Assembly: GCA_009760855.2 (NCBI GenBank)
Contig: WPIO01000097.1
Coordinates: 1,086,001 to 1,150,000, forward strand
DNA from: Cristatella mucedo
Lineage: Eukaryota > Bryozoa > Phylactolaemata > Cristatellidae
DNA: 64,000 bases
Direction: 5' to 3'
Shown here: in pieces, positions 38,763-50,245 of the stretch
How positions within the stretch are numbered: position 1 is the stretch's first letter
Layout: the number at the start of each line of letters is the position of its first letter
Made by a program: the position numbers and the translations under genes
The notes under the pieces: generated by a model
The model's input: only the letters and a program-made list of their open reading frames with translations
Database searches by the model: none
Told to the model about the DNA's origin: nothing

Positions 38763-40050
38763 TGGGTGCGGGTGCTCGCGCTGCTGGTCCGCGGCGGCGA
38801 GAGCGACGCTCCGCCGCGGCGGCGGCGGCAGCTGCTGCCGTGCGCTAGCCGGTGCAGACGGTGCGGCCAGGGTGGCCAGCGACGCCACCGCCGTGAGGCG
38901 TGTCGCGGCGATGGCGCCTCCAGCCGGCGACGAGGCTTCAAGCTGCGAGCGGCAGGCAGCGGCCCGCGGCCGCCGCGTCTCCGGTTACCGCCCGCTCGGA
39001 GGGCGCGCAACTGGTACCATCTGCTCGCGCGGCTGGTGGTCTGACAGCCGTCTGTCCGGCCGTCAGGCCTAGCGCGCCGCGGCGGCGCGGCGGCCAGCAA
39101 TGCCGACGACCGACCCCGCGGTAAGCTAAGCGCGGCGGCTGCAATCCACGGGCTCCGTCCGCCGGCGACCAGACGCTAACGCGATGCGCGACGCCTACTT
39201 TCGGTAGGCGTGCGGGCAGCAGCGCAGCGCTGCGAAGCGATGTTCTTCCCATCGCAGCGACGAGACGGAAGCGCGCCGGTAGCGCCAGAGACCGACTAGC
39301 GAAGGCTGCTCTGCGACGCGGCCACCGCGCTCGAGGAGAGTGCGGCGGCCGTGTCGCAGCCGCAGCTGCCGGCCGCCGGCTCAGAACAATCGCCTCGTCT
39401 TGTCGGCCAGAGCGGGCGCTTCGCTCGACACGCTTCGCCCACGGGTGGGAGGCTCGCACTTGACGACCCGCGTCGTAGCCTCTTGTGGCAGGCAGTTCCT
39501 TATGCGCCCCCTCCCTTGCATTCCGGGACGGTAGGCGCTACGGCGCACCTGCCGCTGCATGTATGAGGCTGCTGAATCAGCCTTGACCTCGCGTACGTCA
39601 CCGGGCCCGCACGGGCGCGAGGGCGGCGGGCGTCGGGTACGTATTTGGATTTGGAAACTTTGCGCACAGTGACAGGAAAGAGGTTGTAGAGTAGACGCAG
39701 GCGACGCAGGGGCCAGCCTTAAGATGCCTCGGAGATATCGACAATTGATTTGGAAGATTACCGCACAGAGTAGTGGTAGAGAGCATTAGCATCGGAGGCA
39801 CCCCGACTTAAGTAGCTTGGCCAGTAGGCGACGAGACAACGACAGAACTCGCACACAGAAGTGGCCGCATTCATGCTAACAGCGGTCCTCTCGCATACTG
39901 CATAATCTCGCTTCGCCCAGGTCTCTCTTAGCAAAATCGCGCGTTGCGGATTAAGTGCGGCTGCCCGACGCGGTGCCCCGACAGGCGCTACGTTAAGCCA
40001 CGCACTTCTGCCAGACTTCAGCTCCCATTTAAACAGTGATGCCTGATTGA
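38763..40050. other. End of CpG-rich block, nothing recognised
   Basis: CpG density falls after about 39550. No domain-bearing frame or repeat family was recognised. Confidence 0.4.
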
Positions 40051-40054
40051 TGGC

Positions 40055-40200
40055 TGGAGTGCGACCGCTGGTTTGGTCCAGCGGTTAAGGTGCTCGCCCC
40101 GACCAAGTTCTGGCTGAGGTCGCGGGCTCGAGCCCTGATGCATGTGTGAAGCACCTGAATAGAAATTAAGTTCTCTTGGGGCGCTATACAAATGAATTCC
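40055..40200 (+). mobile_element. SINE2 copy, best preserved
   Basis: The tRNA-like head GGTTTGGTCCAGCGGTTAAG (A box region) and GGTCGCGGGCTCGAGCCCTG (B box region) is followed by a short body. The tail AGAAATTAAGTTCTCTTGGG, then GCGCTATACAAATGAATT, is the LINE-A 3' end. It runs into an AT microsatellite. Confidence 0.75.
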
Positions 40201-40222
40201 ATACACACACACGCATATATAT

Positions 40223-40260
<38 letters not shown>
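40201..40260. repeat. (CA)n / (AT)n microsatellite
   Basis: Short CA run followed by ATATAC and pure AT units, directly after the SINE2 tail. Confidence 0.9.
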
Positions 40261-40261
<1 letters not shown>

Positions 40262-41564
40262 AGCTTAGTGAGCTAAGCGACGCAGGAGAAAAACGCGAGG
40301 TAGAAGAACGCGAGCCTTTTCAGATGACTGCTCGATACGACTGTGTGGTACCCAAGCCCCTGCGAAATCTCGACGGCCCTCTCGCACCTAAACGCGCGGG
40401 CATTCTCGATGGCTTTACAGGCGTACTTTGCCGATCGACCCACTCGCTGACGCAGCGCCAGGCGAGTTACACTGGAAGTGTATAGGACCAATGAGAAAAA
40501 GAATTGGCGCGTGCCTCCGCTCATCTCTAAGCCGAAACCTCCAGACTAGCAGGCACTGCGTGTCCCACCAGCCTCCGCTCAGGGGATTTGCTGCCTCTTG
40601 GCGGCCTCTGGGTTGAAGTCTGGCCCCTTCTCTACTTAATTCCGGCTACGTCCCTGCTTGGAATGCCGGTGCTATATCGCTGCTGCGAACGGCCACCACC
40701 GCCCTGGCGTATGACCCGTTGTGAACACGAAGCTCCTGTGCGGTCCCGTAGACCTCGAATCCAAATGGCCGAAATGGGGCGTCTGTGTGCCAGTCAGGCG
40801 TATGGCTCGTCTCTGGGACCGTCGTCTCTGGGCGGTCGACCCAAACTTAATAGCTGCCCATGCTGTGAAGCGTCTAGCCGAGGACATCCACTGTTGAATT
40901 CCACCAGACACTTCTACACAGATAGACCTGACAAGTGGGACACTGCAAGCCATCCTGTGTCGCGTGGCCCTGCAATTCCACAAACCCCTCGCCGCCTGTC
41001 AACTGAGTCGCACGCGCGCGCAGCAGTCGATCCCCAAGGGACTTGGCGGAGGTGGATGTCGTCGGCCGCGCGATACCAACTGAACCGCAAACCCACCCGC
41101 CAGCCTTGCGCCTCCCCGGCTGACGGCAGCCGCCGCCACGCGGTGCATCGTCTGGCATGAATCGCCGGTGGAGACACGCCCCCGCGGCAGACACGCCCCG
41201 CGGCAGACACGCCCCCGGTGGCAGACACGCCGACACTCCGTCGATGAGATGAGACCGCTGCTAAGGGACCGTCGATGAGATGAGCCGCACGCACGCACTT
41301 GCAGCGCCGTCTGAAAATCACTAAGGTATAAGGGATAAGCCGCCCCCACTCGAGGACTCTCGCAGAACTGTCAAAGACTTCAGCGAGGCAACCTCAGAGG
41401 CAAAACACAATGGCTCGCATTCATTCTCCTGGTTGTAACTCATGCCGCGAAATATTTCCTCCTTGCCGCTGAGCGAACTGAATCTCATCCGTAATGATAA
41501 GAAAATACAGCTCGGTATTGTGGCGATAGTAGGTCGGTCAGGGATTAATGTAACGTAATCTATC
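40261..41564. other. Unrecognised region with a short minisatellite
   Basis: Open frames on both strands (for example 40588-41160 plus and 40672-40983 minus) show no domain I can name. A 17-18 bp repeat built on CGGCAGACACGCCCC occupies about 41165-41230. A CCGTCGATGAGATGAG unit occurs twice at 41238-41285. Confidence 0.4.
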
Positions 41565-41760
41565 TCCATCTGTAACTCAACAAAGTCATAAAGACTATGT
41601 GGGTGTTACGTAGGAGAGTTTTGTATAGCGAACTCACAGCCTAAGCGGCTTTCGGCACGCATTCGGTAGCAAACAGACTTCGTCTCACGCTACAAAGAGA
41701 AAGTGGGAAGCATAGCAGAGTCAGGAGAGCAGTTGAGGTAGTGAGTAGAGGGCCAGCCTT
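41565..41760 (+). repeat. R1 unclassified interspersed repeat, longest copy
   Basis: Order of blocks: CTGTAACTCAACAAAGTCAT, GTGTTACGTAGGAGAGTTTTG, GCGAACTCACAGCCTAAGCGG, CTTTCGGCACGCATTCGGTAGC, GCTACAAAGAGAAAGTGGGAAG, CAGGAGAGCAGTTGAGGTAG. All blocks recur in the same order in the other R1 copies. Confidence 0.65.
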
Positions 41761-41839
41761 GCAGAACAGCGGTATTTTCAAGAATAGACCGACTGAGAGA
41801 AGCCAGTGTCGCCTAGATTAGCCCCTGGATCTTAGCCTA

Positions 41840-41975
41840 AGGGTAGGGGGCGGGGTGCTCGCACTTCACGACCCCGTTCGCGGGTTGGAGTCATGCAGCA
41901 GATAGTCCTTTATTACCTGCTGCAAGCGGGGTGATATCTGCAAAGGTACGTCTGCGGCTATTTAAAAAACCCTGT
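41840..41975 (+). mobile_element. SINE1 copy
   Basis: GGGGTGCTCGCACTTCACGA, then GTTCGCGGGTTGGAGTCATG (decayed B box), AGTCCTTTATTACCTGCTGC, and TACGTCTGCGGCTATTT. Confidence 0.65.
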
Positions 41976-42719
41976 CGTAGAAGCCGACCTTCACAGTTTG
42001 TTTGTACTTGAGTTGAATAAGACACAGAAATAGCAGCTACATTTTTGCTTTGCTTTGGTTGGATACAACAGAGATAGTAGAGCTAGATACTGCTTGCCAA
42101 GCAAAGGCAAGCCTAATTCGGGCTGCGGCGTGTTAGCTAGGTGGCAAGCGGTAGACAACGGCGATGACTCAGGGGGGGGGGAATCTGATAGTGTTTGACA
42201 AAGAAAAAGAGTGGCGTATCTTTTAGCAAACGCGTAGTGGCTCAGCACAATCGAATCAATCTGGCGACAGCCCTGAGAGCTACGAAGCTACGAAGCGCGA
42301 GCCTGGGACGTTGCTGAAGTACACCGAATAAGCGAGGGTCAGTTGGCCGACAGGATAAATAGGAACGGCTGCATCGCCGAAGGCGCTCCATTTCCTAATA
42401 GTGTAGCTAATTCGCATTTCTCCAAGATCCTTAATCAGATTGCTATGATCCTGCTAAATTAAAGCAGGATACCTCACTGCAGTTTTATCTTTCGGTCAGA
42501 GCTGTTGCCACAGGTTGGACGGCCCCAGAGCATACTGGATTTTGTGCAGCATGTTTGGTTAAACAACATTAGGCAGCGGATCGCTTTACGAGGATGGCCA
42601 GTTTACATTTTTATTACTGTACGAAGTGGTATCAAAAAAGAAAGCAGAACGTGAAGCTGAACGTGTTATGGTAGTACGTAATAGCAGTCTTACATTCATG
42701 CCTAGCACGTGCAATGCAT
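41976..42719. other. Nothing recognised
   Basis: No repeat family or protein-like frame was recognised. A short G-run lies near 42172. Confidence 0.4.
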
Positions 42720-42882
42720 ATACTAGCTGATTAAACAGCCTCTTTTTGTATAGCGACAGAAGAGCCTTTACGGCCATCACCACCGCTTGCAGTGGCGACA
42801 AAGGATCGCCCACCGCAGGAATCGAACCCACGACCTCGGGACCGAGGTCGTGAAAACAACCGCCTTACCATACCAGACCAAG
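42720..42882 (-). mobile_element. SINE1 copy, young subfamily
   Basis: Minus-strand copy with tail GCTGATTAAACAGCCTCTTT and GGAATCGAACCCACGACCTCGGGACCGAGGTCGTG. By eye it is nearly identical to 32105-32285 and 45488-45665. Confidence 0.85.
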
Positions 42883-42939
42883 TAGTCACCTACAGTGACC
42901 TAGTCACCTAAACATATGCACACCACATACACAAAAACA

Positions 42940-43017
42940 CGCTTACACACACACACACACACCTACACCTACATCTACACCTACACCTACACACACGCAC
43001 GCACACACACACACACA

Positions 43018-43059
<42 letters not shown>

Positions 43060-43265
43060 CAGACACACACACACGCACATACACACAGACACAGACACAC
43101 GCACACAGACACACACACACACTACACCACACACGCGCAAGCACGCACGCAAGCACACACACACGACGAACATGCATGCACACACGCACGCGCGCATATA
43201 AAAATCCAAACGTACACATACGCATACGCACGTTACGCATACCCACACACACACACTCACTCACA
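42940..43265. repeat. Compound (CA)n microsatellite
   Basis: CA run with CTACAC, CGCA and CATA interruptions, ending with CG-containing variants. Confidence 0.95.
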
Positions 43266-44866
43266 CGTGCGCGTGCGAGAGCTCGGATTCTCCAGGAAAC
43301 CAATCTTGACCTTGGTTGACACCGCGTTCACGGATCTTGGCTGACCCCACGTTCACCAAAGTCTCTCCTCTTACAGGAGGCCTCTCGGGTTCGGTCTAGG
43401 GTTGTAGCTGCCCTTTTTTGGTTGCTCTCGTCAATCTTGATATGCCTACGCGTGCTTGAGCTGCATGTTATATTGGACTCGGCAGAAATAACCTGGCTCC
43501 AAAATACTCTATCAGGAGTACATTTGGGCTTCGAAACTTTCTATAAAAACGACTTAAGAGTAACGTGTTAGCAGTTAGCATAGGATTCAAAGTCACGATT
43601 TACCATCCGCTGAGCCGCGTCCTACGAGACGCATCCCACGAGACGCACAGCAAGCGCAGCAGAACTAAGTGTGTAAATGCCACAAAGAGCTTTAGAAAAT
43701 CCAAATGCGAATTTAAAATTTCATTTGCGCGAATTTTTAAAACTCTTACGATACACAAAGAAAATCTAGAGCGTCATCTAAATTGTCGTAAAACCCAATA
43801 ATTATTTTCGCCTAAGGGAACAGGGCACCTCGACGAACAAAGGTCGCTCTGAAAGATTGCCGAGAAGGTGAAGGCCATTTCTTGGATAAATTCTTAAACA
43901 GCCTGCACAGCAGGTGCTGTATTGCCGCTACACTCGCTTTCACTTACGGAAAACCCGCAGATTTATCGTTAACCATTTCGGGAGAAAAGTGAAACCTGAA
44001 ATAGGAAAGCTATGCCCGCGAAGACCGCACGTGATCTCACCATCACTTTCGCAGCACCGCCGCCCCAACTCACATTTCCGACTAACCTCCACAGCATCGA
44101 CGCGTGCCTTTTTAAAACGCGTCAAAACTCGGCTGCAAGAGGCTGTGCTTTTTCAAATTATTTTCATCATCATTGCGTGCAGCCATTTTTAGCGCCCTAA
44201 TGCACGAAACGCTACACGCCGCCTTTTGGCGAATCTAGATTCGACGCAGCGGCGTCAGTCAGCGACGTCGCTGCGAATGAACAGTCCGAGTTCGCGTTCG
44301 TGCGCACGAGCGCGTGCTCTGAATGGCCACGTTCCCACAGCCGACGCCGTCGTGCCAAGCTGCTGCCGTGAGTGGCTGCTGCTGCTGCTACTGCTGCCGC
44401 GGGAGGCGACGGAGCGAGCGTCTGCCTAGCGGCCTCGAGCGGATCGAGTGATTGCAGCTAAGCGGGACGCCCTCGTTATCGGCTGACCCGGTCGACGACG
44501 CACTCGCGGGCGCCGCTCGGCGTCGTCTGCTCGATTGCAGCGGCGGCGGCGGCGAGCACCCGGTCGCGCCCAGCAGCCGCGAGGAGTGCAGCCAACTCGC
44601 CGTAATAGTTGCCGCGCACCGTCCGTGAACTCGCAACAACCAGTCCTGCACGCTCAAATGTCGTCCCTTCAAGGTTACGGCTCGGCCGAGTAAATAAATA
44701 AACGCGAGCTTGCCGCCTCGTGACTAGGCGGGCGGGAGAGCGGCTGGAGCGAGGGACGCCGTCCTTCCGCTAGCGAGCGAGCAGACGACGGAGAGCGCGA
44801 GAATAAGCTACTAGCGGCGGCGCCCGGAGAGGTTCGCGGACGATCGATTGGCAGGGCATTGCAGGA
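43266..44866. other. Nothing recognised; CpG-rich from about 44250
   Basis: Frames at 43565-43801 and 43914-44192 are short and without a recognisable domain. The second half is CpG-rich, similar to the FoxC block. Confidence 0.4.
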
Positions 44867-45024
<158 letters not shown>

Positions 45025-45487
45025 CGCGCCGTGCAGTCCCGGTTGCGCGCGTGAATTGCCGGCAGCTTCTTCGCGAGCGAAGCCGACGCGCCTGCTCAAG
45101 CGCCGCTCCTTCGCTCTGCTCGAGTTCTTAGACGACAAATGGCGCACGCCTCTATTCCAATTCCTTTTCATTGGCACGTGAGCGATGAAAAGTGAGCGAG
45201 CTGCTCGCCGGAAGGCCCGCGCGCTGCAGCCAGTCCGGGGTCGGGACTGACGGCGCCCACTTTTTTGAATTCCTTCAGCCGCGAAGCCAAGGGCGTGACG
45301 GCACGAGCACATTACGACGCGTCGCTTGCTCGGCCTCGCTTCTTGCCTGTCCTCAGTCTATTTGACGCCCGCTCAAGCCGAGAATTGCACCAAGCTCGCT
45401 GTACCTGTCGGCGTTCGCTAAAAAATGCCTATCGTAAGGCTTTGATTGCTTGTTCTCCAGAGCGCACTTTGTTATGATCGCTAATCT

Positions 45488-45735
45488 TATGTGAGCCGTG
45501 ATGGCACACTAGGTAAGGCGGTTGCTTTCACGACCTCGGTCCCGAGGTCGTGGGTTCGATTCCTGCGGTGGGCGATTCTGTATCGCCACTGCAAGCGGCG
45601 GTGATAGCCGTAAAGGCTCTTCTGTCGCTATACAAAAAGAGGCTGTTTAATCAGCCAAGATTTATTATTTATTTAATCTAGTGTAGACGATCGCTAATAA
45701 ATCGCTAAGACCGCTAAACGATCTATATATAATAC
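45488..45735 (+). mobile_element. SINE1 copy, young, with candidate 12-bp target duplication
   Basis: Full-length plus-strand copy: head from GTGAGCCGTGATGGCACAC, an inverted repeat CACGACCTCGG / CCGAGGTCGTG, B box GGGTTCGATTCC, body hairpin, and tail GAGGCTGTTTAATCAGCC followed by A/T-rich sequence. The 12-mer GATCGCTAATCT occurs at 45476-45487 and 45736-45747, flanking the element and its AT-rich tail. It could be a target-site duplication. Confidence 0.75.
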
Positions 45736-45747
45736 GATCGCTAATCT

Positions 45748-46640
45748 AGCTTCGTCCTCATTGCTGCCGGCGCTCGTTTGCAGGCTGAGCAGTGGGGTGG
45801 TGGTGGTGGGCGGCTGCAAAAGTTGTGCACTGCCTGCCACAGTGCGCACCGCGAGCTTCGCGCGCGCGGGCGCCGCGCGTTCTGCCCGCCGAGGCAGCTG
45901 CGGGACGCCTTTTCACCTTCACCTTCGGGGTGGGCTGCCCTTCTCTCTGCTGCCGCCGCTGCGTGCGATTACTGCGGCGGGCGCGAGTGAGGATGACGAC
46001 GACCTATACTTTTTTATTCGATTCGATGTTATTCGAATTTTTCATTCGAAGTTTACCGAAATGGCAGCCAGTCTCAACCGTAGCCGCCGCGCTCTTCACC
46101 TCCGAAGACAAAGAAGGGGCGAGAGCGTCGCGGGCGCCGCTGAAGCGCCGATGCTGCCGCCGCTGCCGCCGCCGCTCTCGGCACGAGCACCTGGCTGTGC
46201 CACAATTTTCCCATATGCGACCGGCGGGTCCAGTCTGGCGGCTGTTGCCGCTGAATGAGGCGATCACAATTGACAGCGAGCAGAAACAACAATCACCACC
46301 TGTGGCTTTGTAAGAGATGATGCCGGGCGAACAGAGCGTCCCAGGTCTCGATTGTTCGCGATTATATTGTATTAAATAAGGCCGCCATAATGGCCAACTA
46401 TTATGCTGACGTTTGTAAACCGTTTGTTTCAAAGAAATTAGAAAATTAATAGGGCATCCCTCGGGTGGACAATGCGTCCGGGCTAGGAGCGGTAAACAAA
46501 TTTGCGGGTCCAGCAAGTGTACACAAAAATGCACAAAACTCTTTATTTACGAGGCGCGCTCGTCGAGCGTTCGGTGACAATGGTGGCAAATGCGTCTATT
46601 CTAAGCGGCGCACTGCCGCGTAGCTGATCAGCCCTCGAGC
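45748..46640. other. CpG-rich stretch, nothing recognised
   Basis: Overlapping frames on both strands between 45760 and 46310 show no domain. From 46320 the sequence becomes AT-richer. Confidence 0.4.
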
Positions 46641-46645
46641 GCGCC

Positions 46646-47011
46646 ATGACTCACTGCTGGCTGCCCTACTCCACCCTAGGCCTCGCGAAACTCGCGAAAC
46701 ACGGTGCCGTGCCACGCATCCACAACGCGCCGGCGATGGCCACAGTCAACCTCAGCGACAGCAGTGTCAGCAGCAGCAGCAGTGTCAGCAGCAGCAGCAG
46801 TGTCAGCAGCAGCAGCAGTGTCAGCAGCAGCAGCAGTGTCAGCAGCAGCGGCAGCGTCAGCAGCGGCAGCGTCAGCGTCAGCAGCGGCAGCGTCAGCGTC
46901 AGCAGCGGCCGCAGCGACAGCCATGCAGCAATTCTGGGAAAGCTTGTCGAGCTGCAGCGGTCGCTGCGTGCTTCCCTCCCCGTCAGCCTCAGAGCTTCGC
47001 TGGAACAATAA
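46646..47011 (+). CDS. Doubtful Ser/Val-repeat open frame
   Basis: A 121-codon frame whose middle is VSSSSS units made by an 18-bp minisatellite, between a unique N-terminus and the C-terminal segment ILGKLVELQRSLRASLPVSL, which could form an amphipathic helix. No domain, intron or promoter was recognised. The minus strand is open over the same stretch, as expected for a CAG-type repeat. I do not assign a function, and it may be noncoding. Confidence 0.15.
   Translation: MTHCWLPYSTLGLAKLAKHGAVPRIHNAPAMATVNLSDSSVSSSSSVSSSSSVSSSSSVSSSSSVSSSGSVSSGSVSVSSGSVSVSSGRSDSHAAILGKLVELQRSLRASLPVSLRASLEQ
46758..46912. repeat. 18-bp minisatellite with CAG core
   Basis: About four to five units of AGTGTCAGCAGCAGCAGC, then shorter GCGTCAGCAGCGGC variants. 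Confidence 0.9.
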
Positions 47012-47485
<474 letters not shown>

Positions 47486-47619
47486 AACGCACTCACGCAC
47501 TCTCTCACACACGCACACACACACGTACACACACACACACGCACACACACAACTATGCACACACGCACACACACACACATGATCAGGCATGCAGACAGAG
47601 AGAATATACGTGTCGTACC

Positions 47620-48020
47620 GCAGTATACCTATACCTCATACAAATATCAAATCCTTTGGAGACTTCGCCTTTATTTCGTATGCTCCAAAAGCACGGAGCT
47701 CACTTCCGACCTGCGTCATGACATCTCCTGACTTGTTCACATTTAAAAACAAACTAAAACGCATCTATTTATGACAGCATTTAGTGAATCCCTGCGATTC
47801 GTCCTTTATGGGCTTATTCGTGCTGACACTGTGCATGCTGCCACTAACCACACTTGCATGCTGACCCTGTGCATGTCACCATTAACCATGTTATTCGTGC
47901 TGTTTATCAAGCATGATGTTACTCACCATTCAATTGCATTTCCCTTTGCAGCAAATGTAAAGCGCCCAGAAAGAGATTGAGTTCTCTGAGGGAGCTTTAT
48001 CAAGTGTATTCTTATTATTC
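47620..48020 (+). mobile_element. LINE-A 3' end fragment
   Basis: Starts TATACCTATACCTCATACAAA, continues FGDFAFISYAPKA and SLPTCVMTSPDLFTF, then the 3' UTR. It ends CTCTGAGGGAGCTTTATCAAGTG plus ATT-type repeats. Confidence 0.75.
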
Positions 48021-48244
48021 TTCTTATTATTGTCATCAGCTACTGAGCAGCCGACCCCCGAGACACAGCGACTGGCACGTAACTAATGAACACGTCTTCT
48101 CTCAGTGCCGGCATTTCAGGATTTCGTAAGGTGACGCATATCTACGAACCCCCCTCCGAGAAAGCTGTAGTCAAATACTCATTGGTCGCGCAGCTTGAAA
48201 CGAACGTCTTTACAGGCCGTGCGCACCGCTCGAGCAATGATAAT

Positions 48245-49265
48245 AGTAATAATAATAATAATACACTTGATAAAGCGCCCTCAGAGAACTCAATCTCTTT
48301 CTAGGCGCTTTGCATTTGCTGCAAAGGGAAACGCGATTGATGGTGAGTGGTATCGTGCTTAATAAACAATATGAATAACATGGTTAAGAGTGACATGCAC
48401 AGGGTCAGCATGCAAATGTGGTTAGTGGCAGCATGCACAGTGTCAGCACGCATAAGCACGTAAAGGACGAATCACAGGGACCCAATAAATGCTGTCCTAA
48501 ATAGGCGTGTTTTCAAGTTCTTTTCAAATGTGGTCAAGTCAAGGGATGTGACGCAAGTCGGGAGTGAGTTCCAGGCTTTGGGAGCATAAGAACTAAAGGC
48601 ACGGTCTCCAGAGGATTTGAGGTTTGTACGAGATATTGGTAAACAGTTGGATTTCGAAAAGCAGGCGGTACGATACTTGGCCTGGTGGTATGTAGATCTG
48701 ATAAGTAGGCTGGAGCCAAAGAAGGAAGTGACCTAAAAGTGAACGACAAAACCTTGAAGTCGATCCATTGCTTGACTGGTAGCCAGTGAAGGTCGGCAGG
48801 AAGTGGTGTGATTTGGCAACTGCTACGCTCACAACCGACAAGCCTAGCTGCGGAATTTTGCACCATCTGTAAGCGTCTGATTGCACAGTCCTGTAGACCA
48901 GCAGGCAGTGAGTTGCAGAGGTCAAGGTGGGATGTCGCAAATGCATGTACCATTTAGATGCAGTATCCCTGTCTGAACAAGCCCGAATTTTAGCAATGTT
49001 ATGTTGCTGAAAGTAGGCGGATTTGACTGTCGAGCTGATGTGGTCGTCTAACGAAAGTTCACTTTGGAACAAGACACCTAGATTTCGTGAAGATTCAACA
49101 GGAGATATGCTGGCAGAGCCGACTTTGAACGTTAGCCTTTCCAATTTCCGAATCAAACTGGGTTTGCCCATAACTAGAAAGTTAGTTTTATCATCATTTA
49201 ATTTAAGAAAATTTGCTGCCATCCATGTGCGGATGTCATCAATACGAGCAGCAAGGGAAGCAACC
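48245..49265 (-). mobile_element. LINE-A copy, 5'-truncated
   Basis: The tail at 48245-48275 is TAATAATAATAATAATACACTTG. Reading backwards it encodes LAARIDDIRTWMAANFLKLN, DDKTNFLVMGKPS, RNLGVLFQSELSLDDHISST, then CNSLPAGLQDCAI and LADLHWLPV with a few shifts. The catalytic RT motifs are not included. A full frame is prevented by indels. Confidence 0.8.
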
Positions 49266-49485
49266 GCCAGCGCCGCCACCGCGGAAGCCGAAGCTCATTA
49301 TCCCCATGTCATCTGGCTGATAGCTCCGCCTGGTTTGAGCTGCCCCAACCAAAAATACGGCTGTTCAAGCACCCTTTTTGCCAAAAATGCCCCCCTTATG
49401 CCCCTTCAAGATTCAATAGCCTCTTTCCGATAGCTGCCGAGCTATCTGGGATTGGATGCTGCACTTAACGAGCGGTTTTAGAGGC

Positions 49486-49785
49486 TTACTTGGCGGCGTA
49501 CGTTTTGGCCGCAGATTCAATGTGTTCCTTCAGCCGGATTTCACCATTTCTTCCTATGACGAGTACGTTCAGGTCACTAGAGCCCGTAGAGCCATTATTA
49601 TCATTTTTAAAGAGGGGCATCATTTCATAAATTGACATAGGAAGTAATTGCTTTTTACGAAGCCTAAATATGTCTAAAGAAGGTCTAAAGAAGCTGGCCG
49701 AGAGGCGATCCTCTTCAGGCTGTGCAGATTGGGGGTGAGCATTCAGTTTCAGATGGACGAGTCCAAAGACGCTTCCGCCGGGCAC
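49486..49785 (-). CDS. Hypothetical small protein or exon
   Basis: A 99-codon frame with balanced composition, unlike the repeat-driven frames nearby. It contains SFFRPSLDIFRLRKKQLLPM, SIYEMMPLFKNDNN, LNVLVIGRNGEIRLKEHI and ends AKTYAAK. The C-terminal part looks like a strand-turn-helix. I do not recognise the family. Upstream (49796-49840 on the plus strand) is a CGG-rich tract. It could be a single-exon gene, a terminal exon or a retrocopy fragment. Confidence 0.3.
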   Translation of the reverse strand: MPGGSVFGLVHLKLNAHPQSAQPEEDRLSASFFRPSLDIFRLRKKQLLPMSIYEMMPLFKNDNNGSTGSSDLNVLVIGRNGEIRLKEHIESAAKTYAAK

Positions 49786-49992
49786 CGCGCCGTCTGTTCG
49801 CGGCGGCGGCGGCGGCGGCGGCGGGGCGGCGGCGGCGCAGCGGAGAGTCGTGCTCTCCCAAACTGGAGACGAGCGTGCTTCTTTTTAGAGGTTAGAGCGC
49901 GCTAGGAAAGCCTCGCTGGACGAACACGCCTTGCGCGACGCGCATTTTCAGGTTGACTGTCCAGAGTGAGACGACCTATGTTTTTAGGCGGG

Positions 49993-50025
49993 GACGTCGA
50001 AGCTTGCCCGGCAAGCTTCGACGTC
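49993..50025. repeat. 33-bp palindrome, 16-bp arms
   Basis: GACGTCGAAGCTTGCC and GGCAAGCTTCGACGTC are exact reverse complements separated by one C. Confidence 0.95.
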
Positions 50026-50084
50026 TCTTCGCTACGTGCTCTACCGACGAGAGGCTTCTCAATCGCTTTTTAGATGGCATTGTA

Positions 50085-50245
50085 ATGCAATGTATCTCCT
50101 CCTGTGACTCCACAAAGTCATACAGACCATGCGGATGTTACGCAGGAGTGTTTTGCCTAGCGCACTCACAGCCTAAGTGGCTTTCGGTAGGCATTCGGTA
50201 GCCAGCAGACTGCGTCTCGCGCAACAAAGAGAAAGTGGGAACTGC
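50085..50245 (+). repeat. R1 unclassified interspersed repeat
   Basis: CCTGTGACTCCACAAAGTCA, GTTACGCAGGAGTGTTTTGC, GCGCACTCACAGCCTAAGTGG, CTTTCGGTAGGCATTCGGTAG, GCAACAAAGAGAAAGTGGGAA. The order is the same as at 41565-41760. Confidence 0.65.

Noticed and set aside
40588-41160. 190-codon frame as a gene
   Set aside because: Both strands are open over much of it, there is no domain, and a minisatellite borders its end.
43565-43801. Possible zinc-finger frame (Cys/His-containing)
   Set aside because: Cys and His spacing does not fit C2H2 and only one Cys sits at the expected position.
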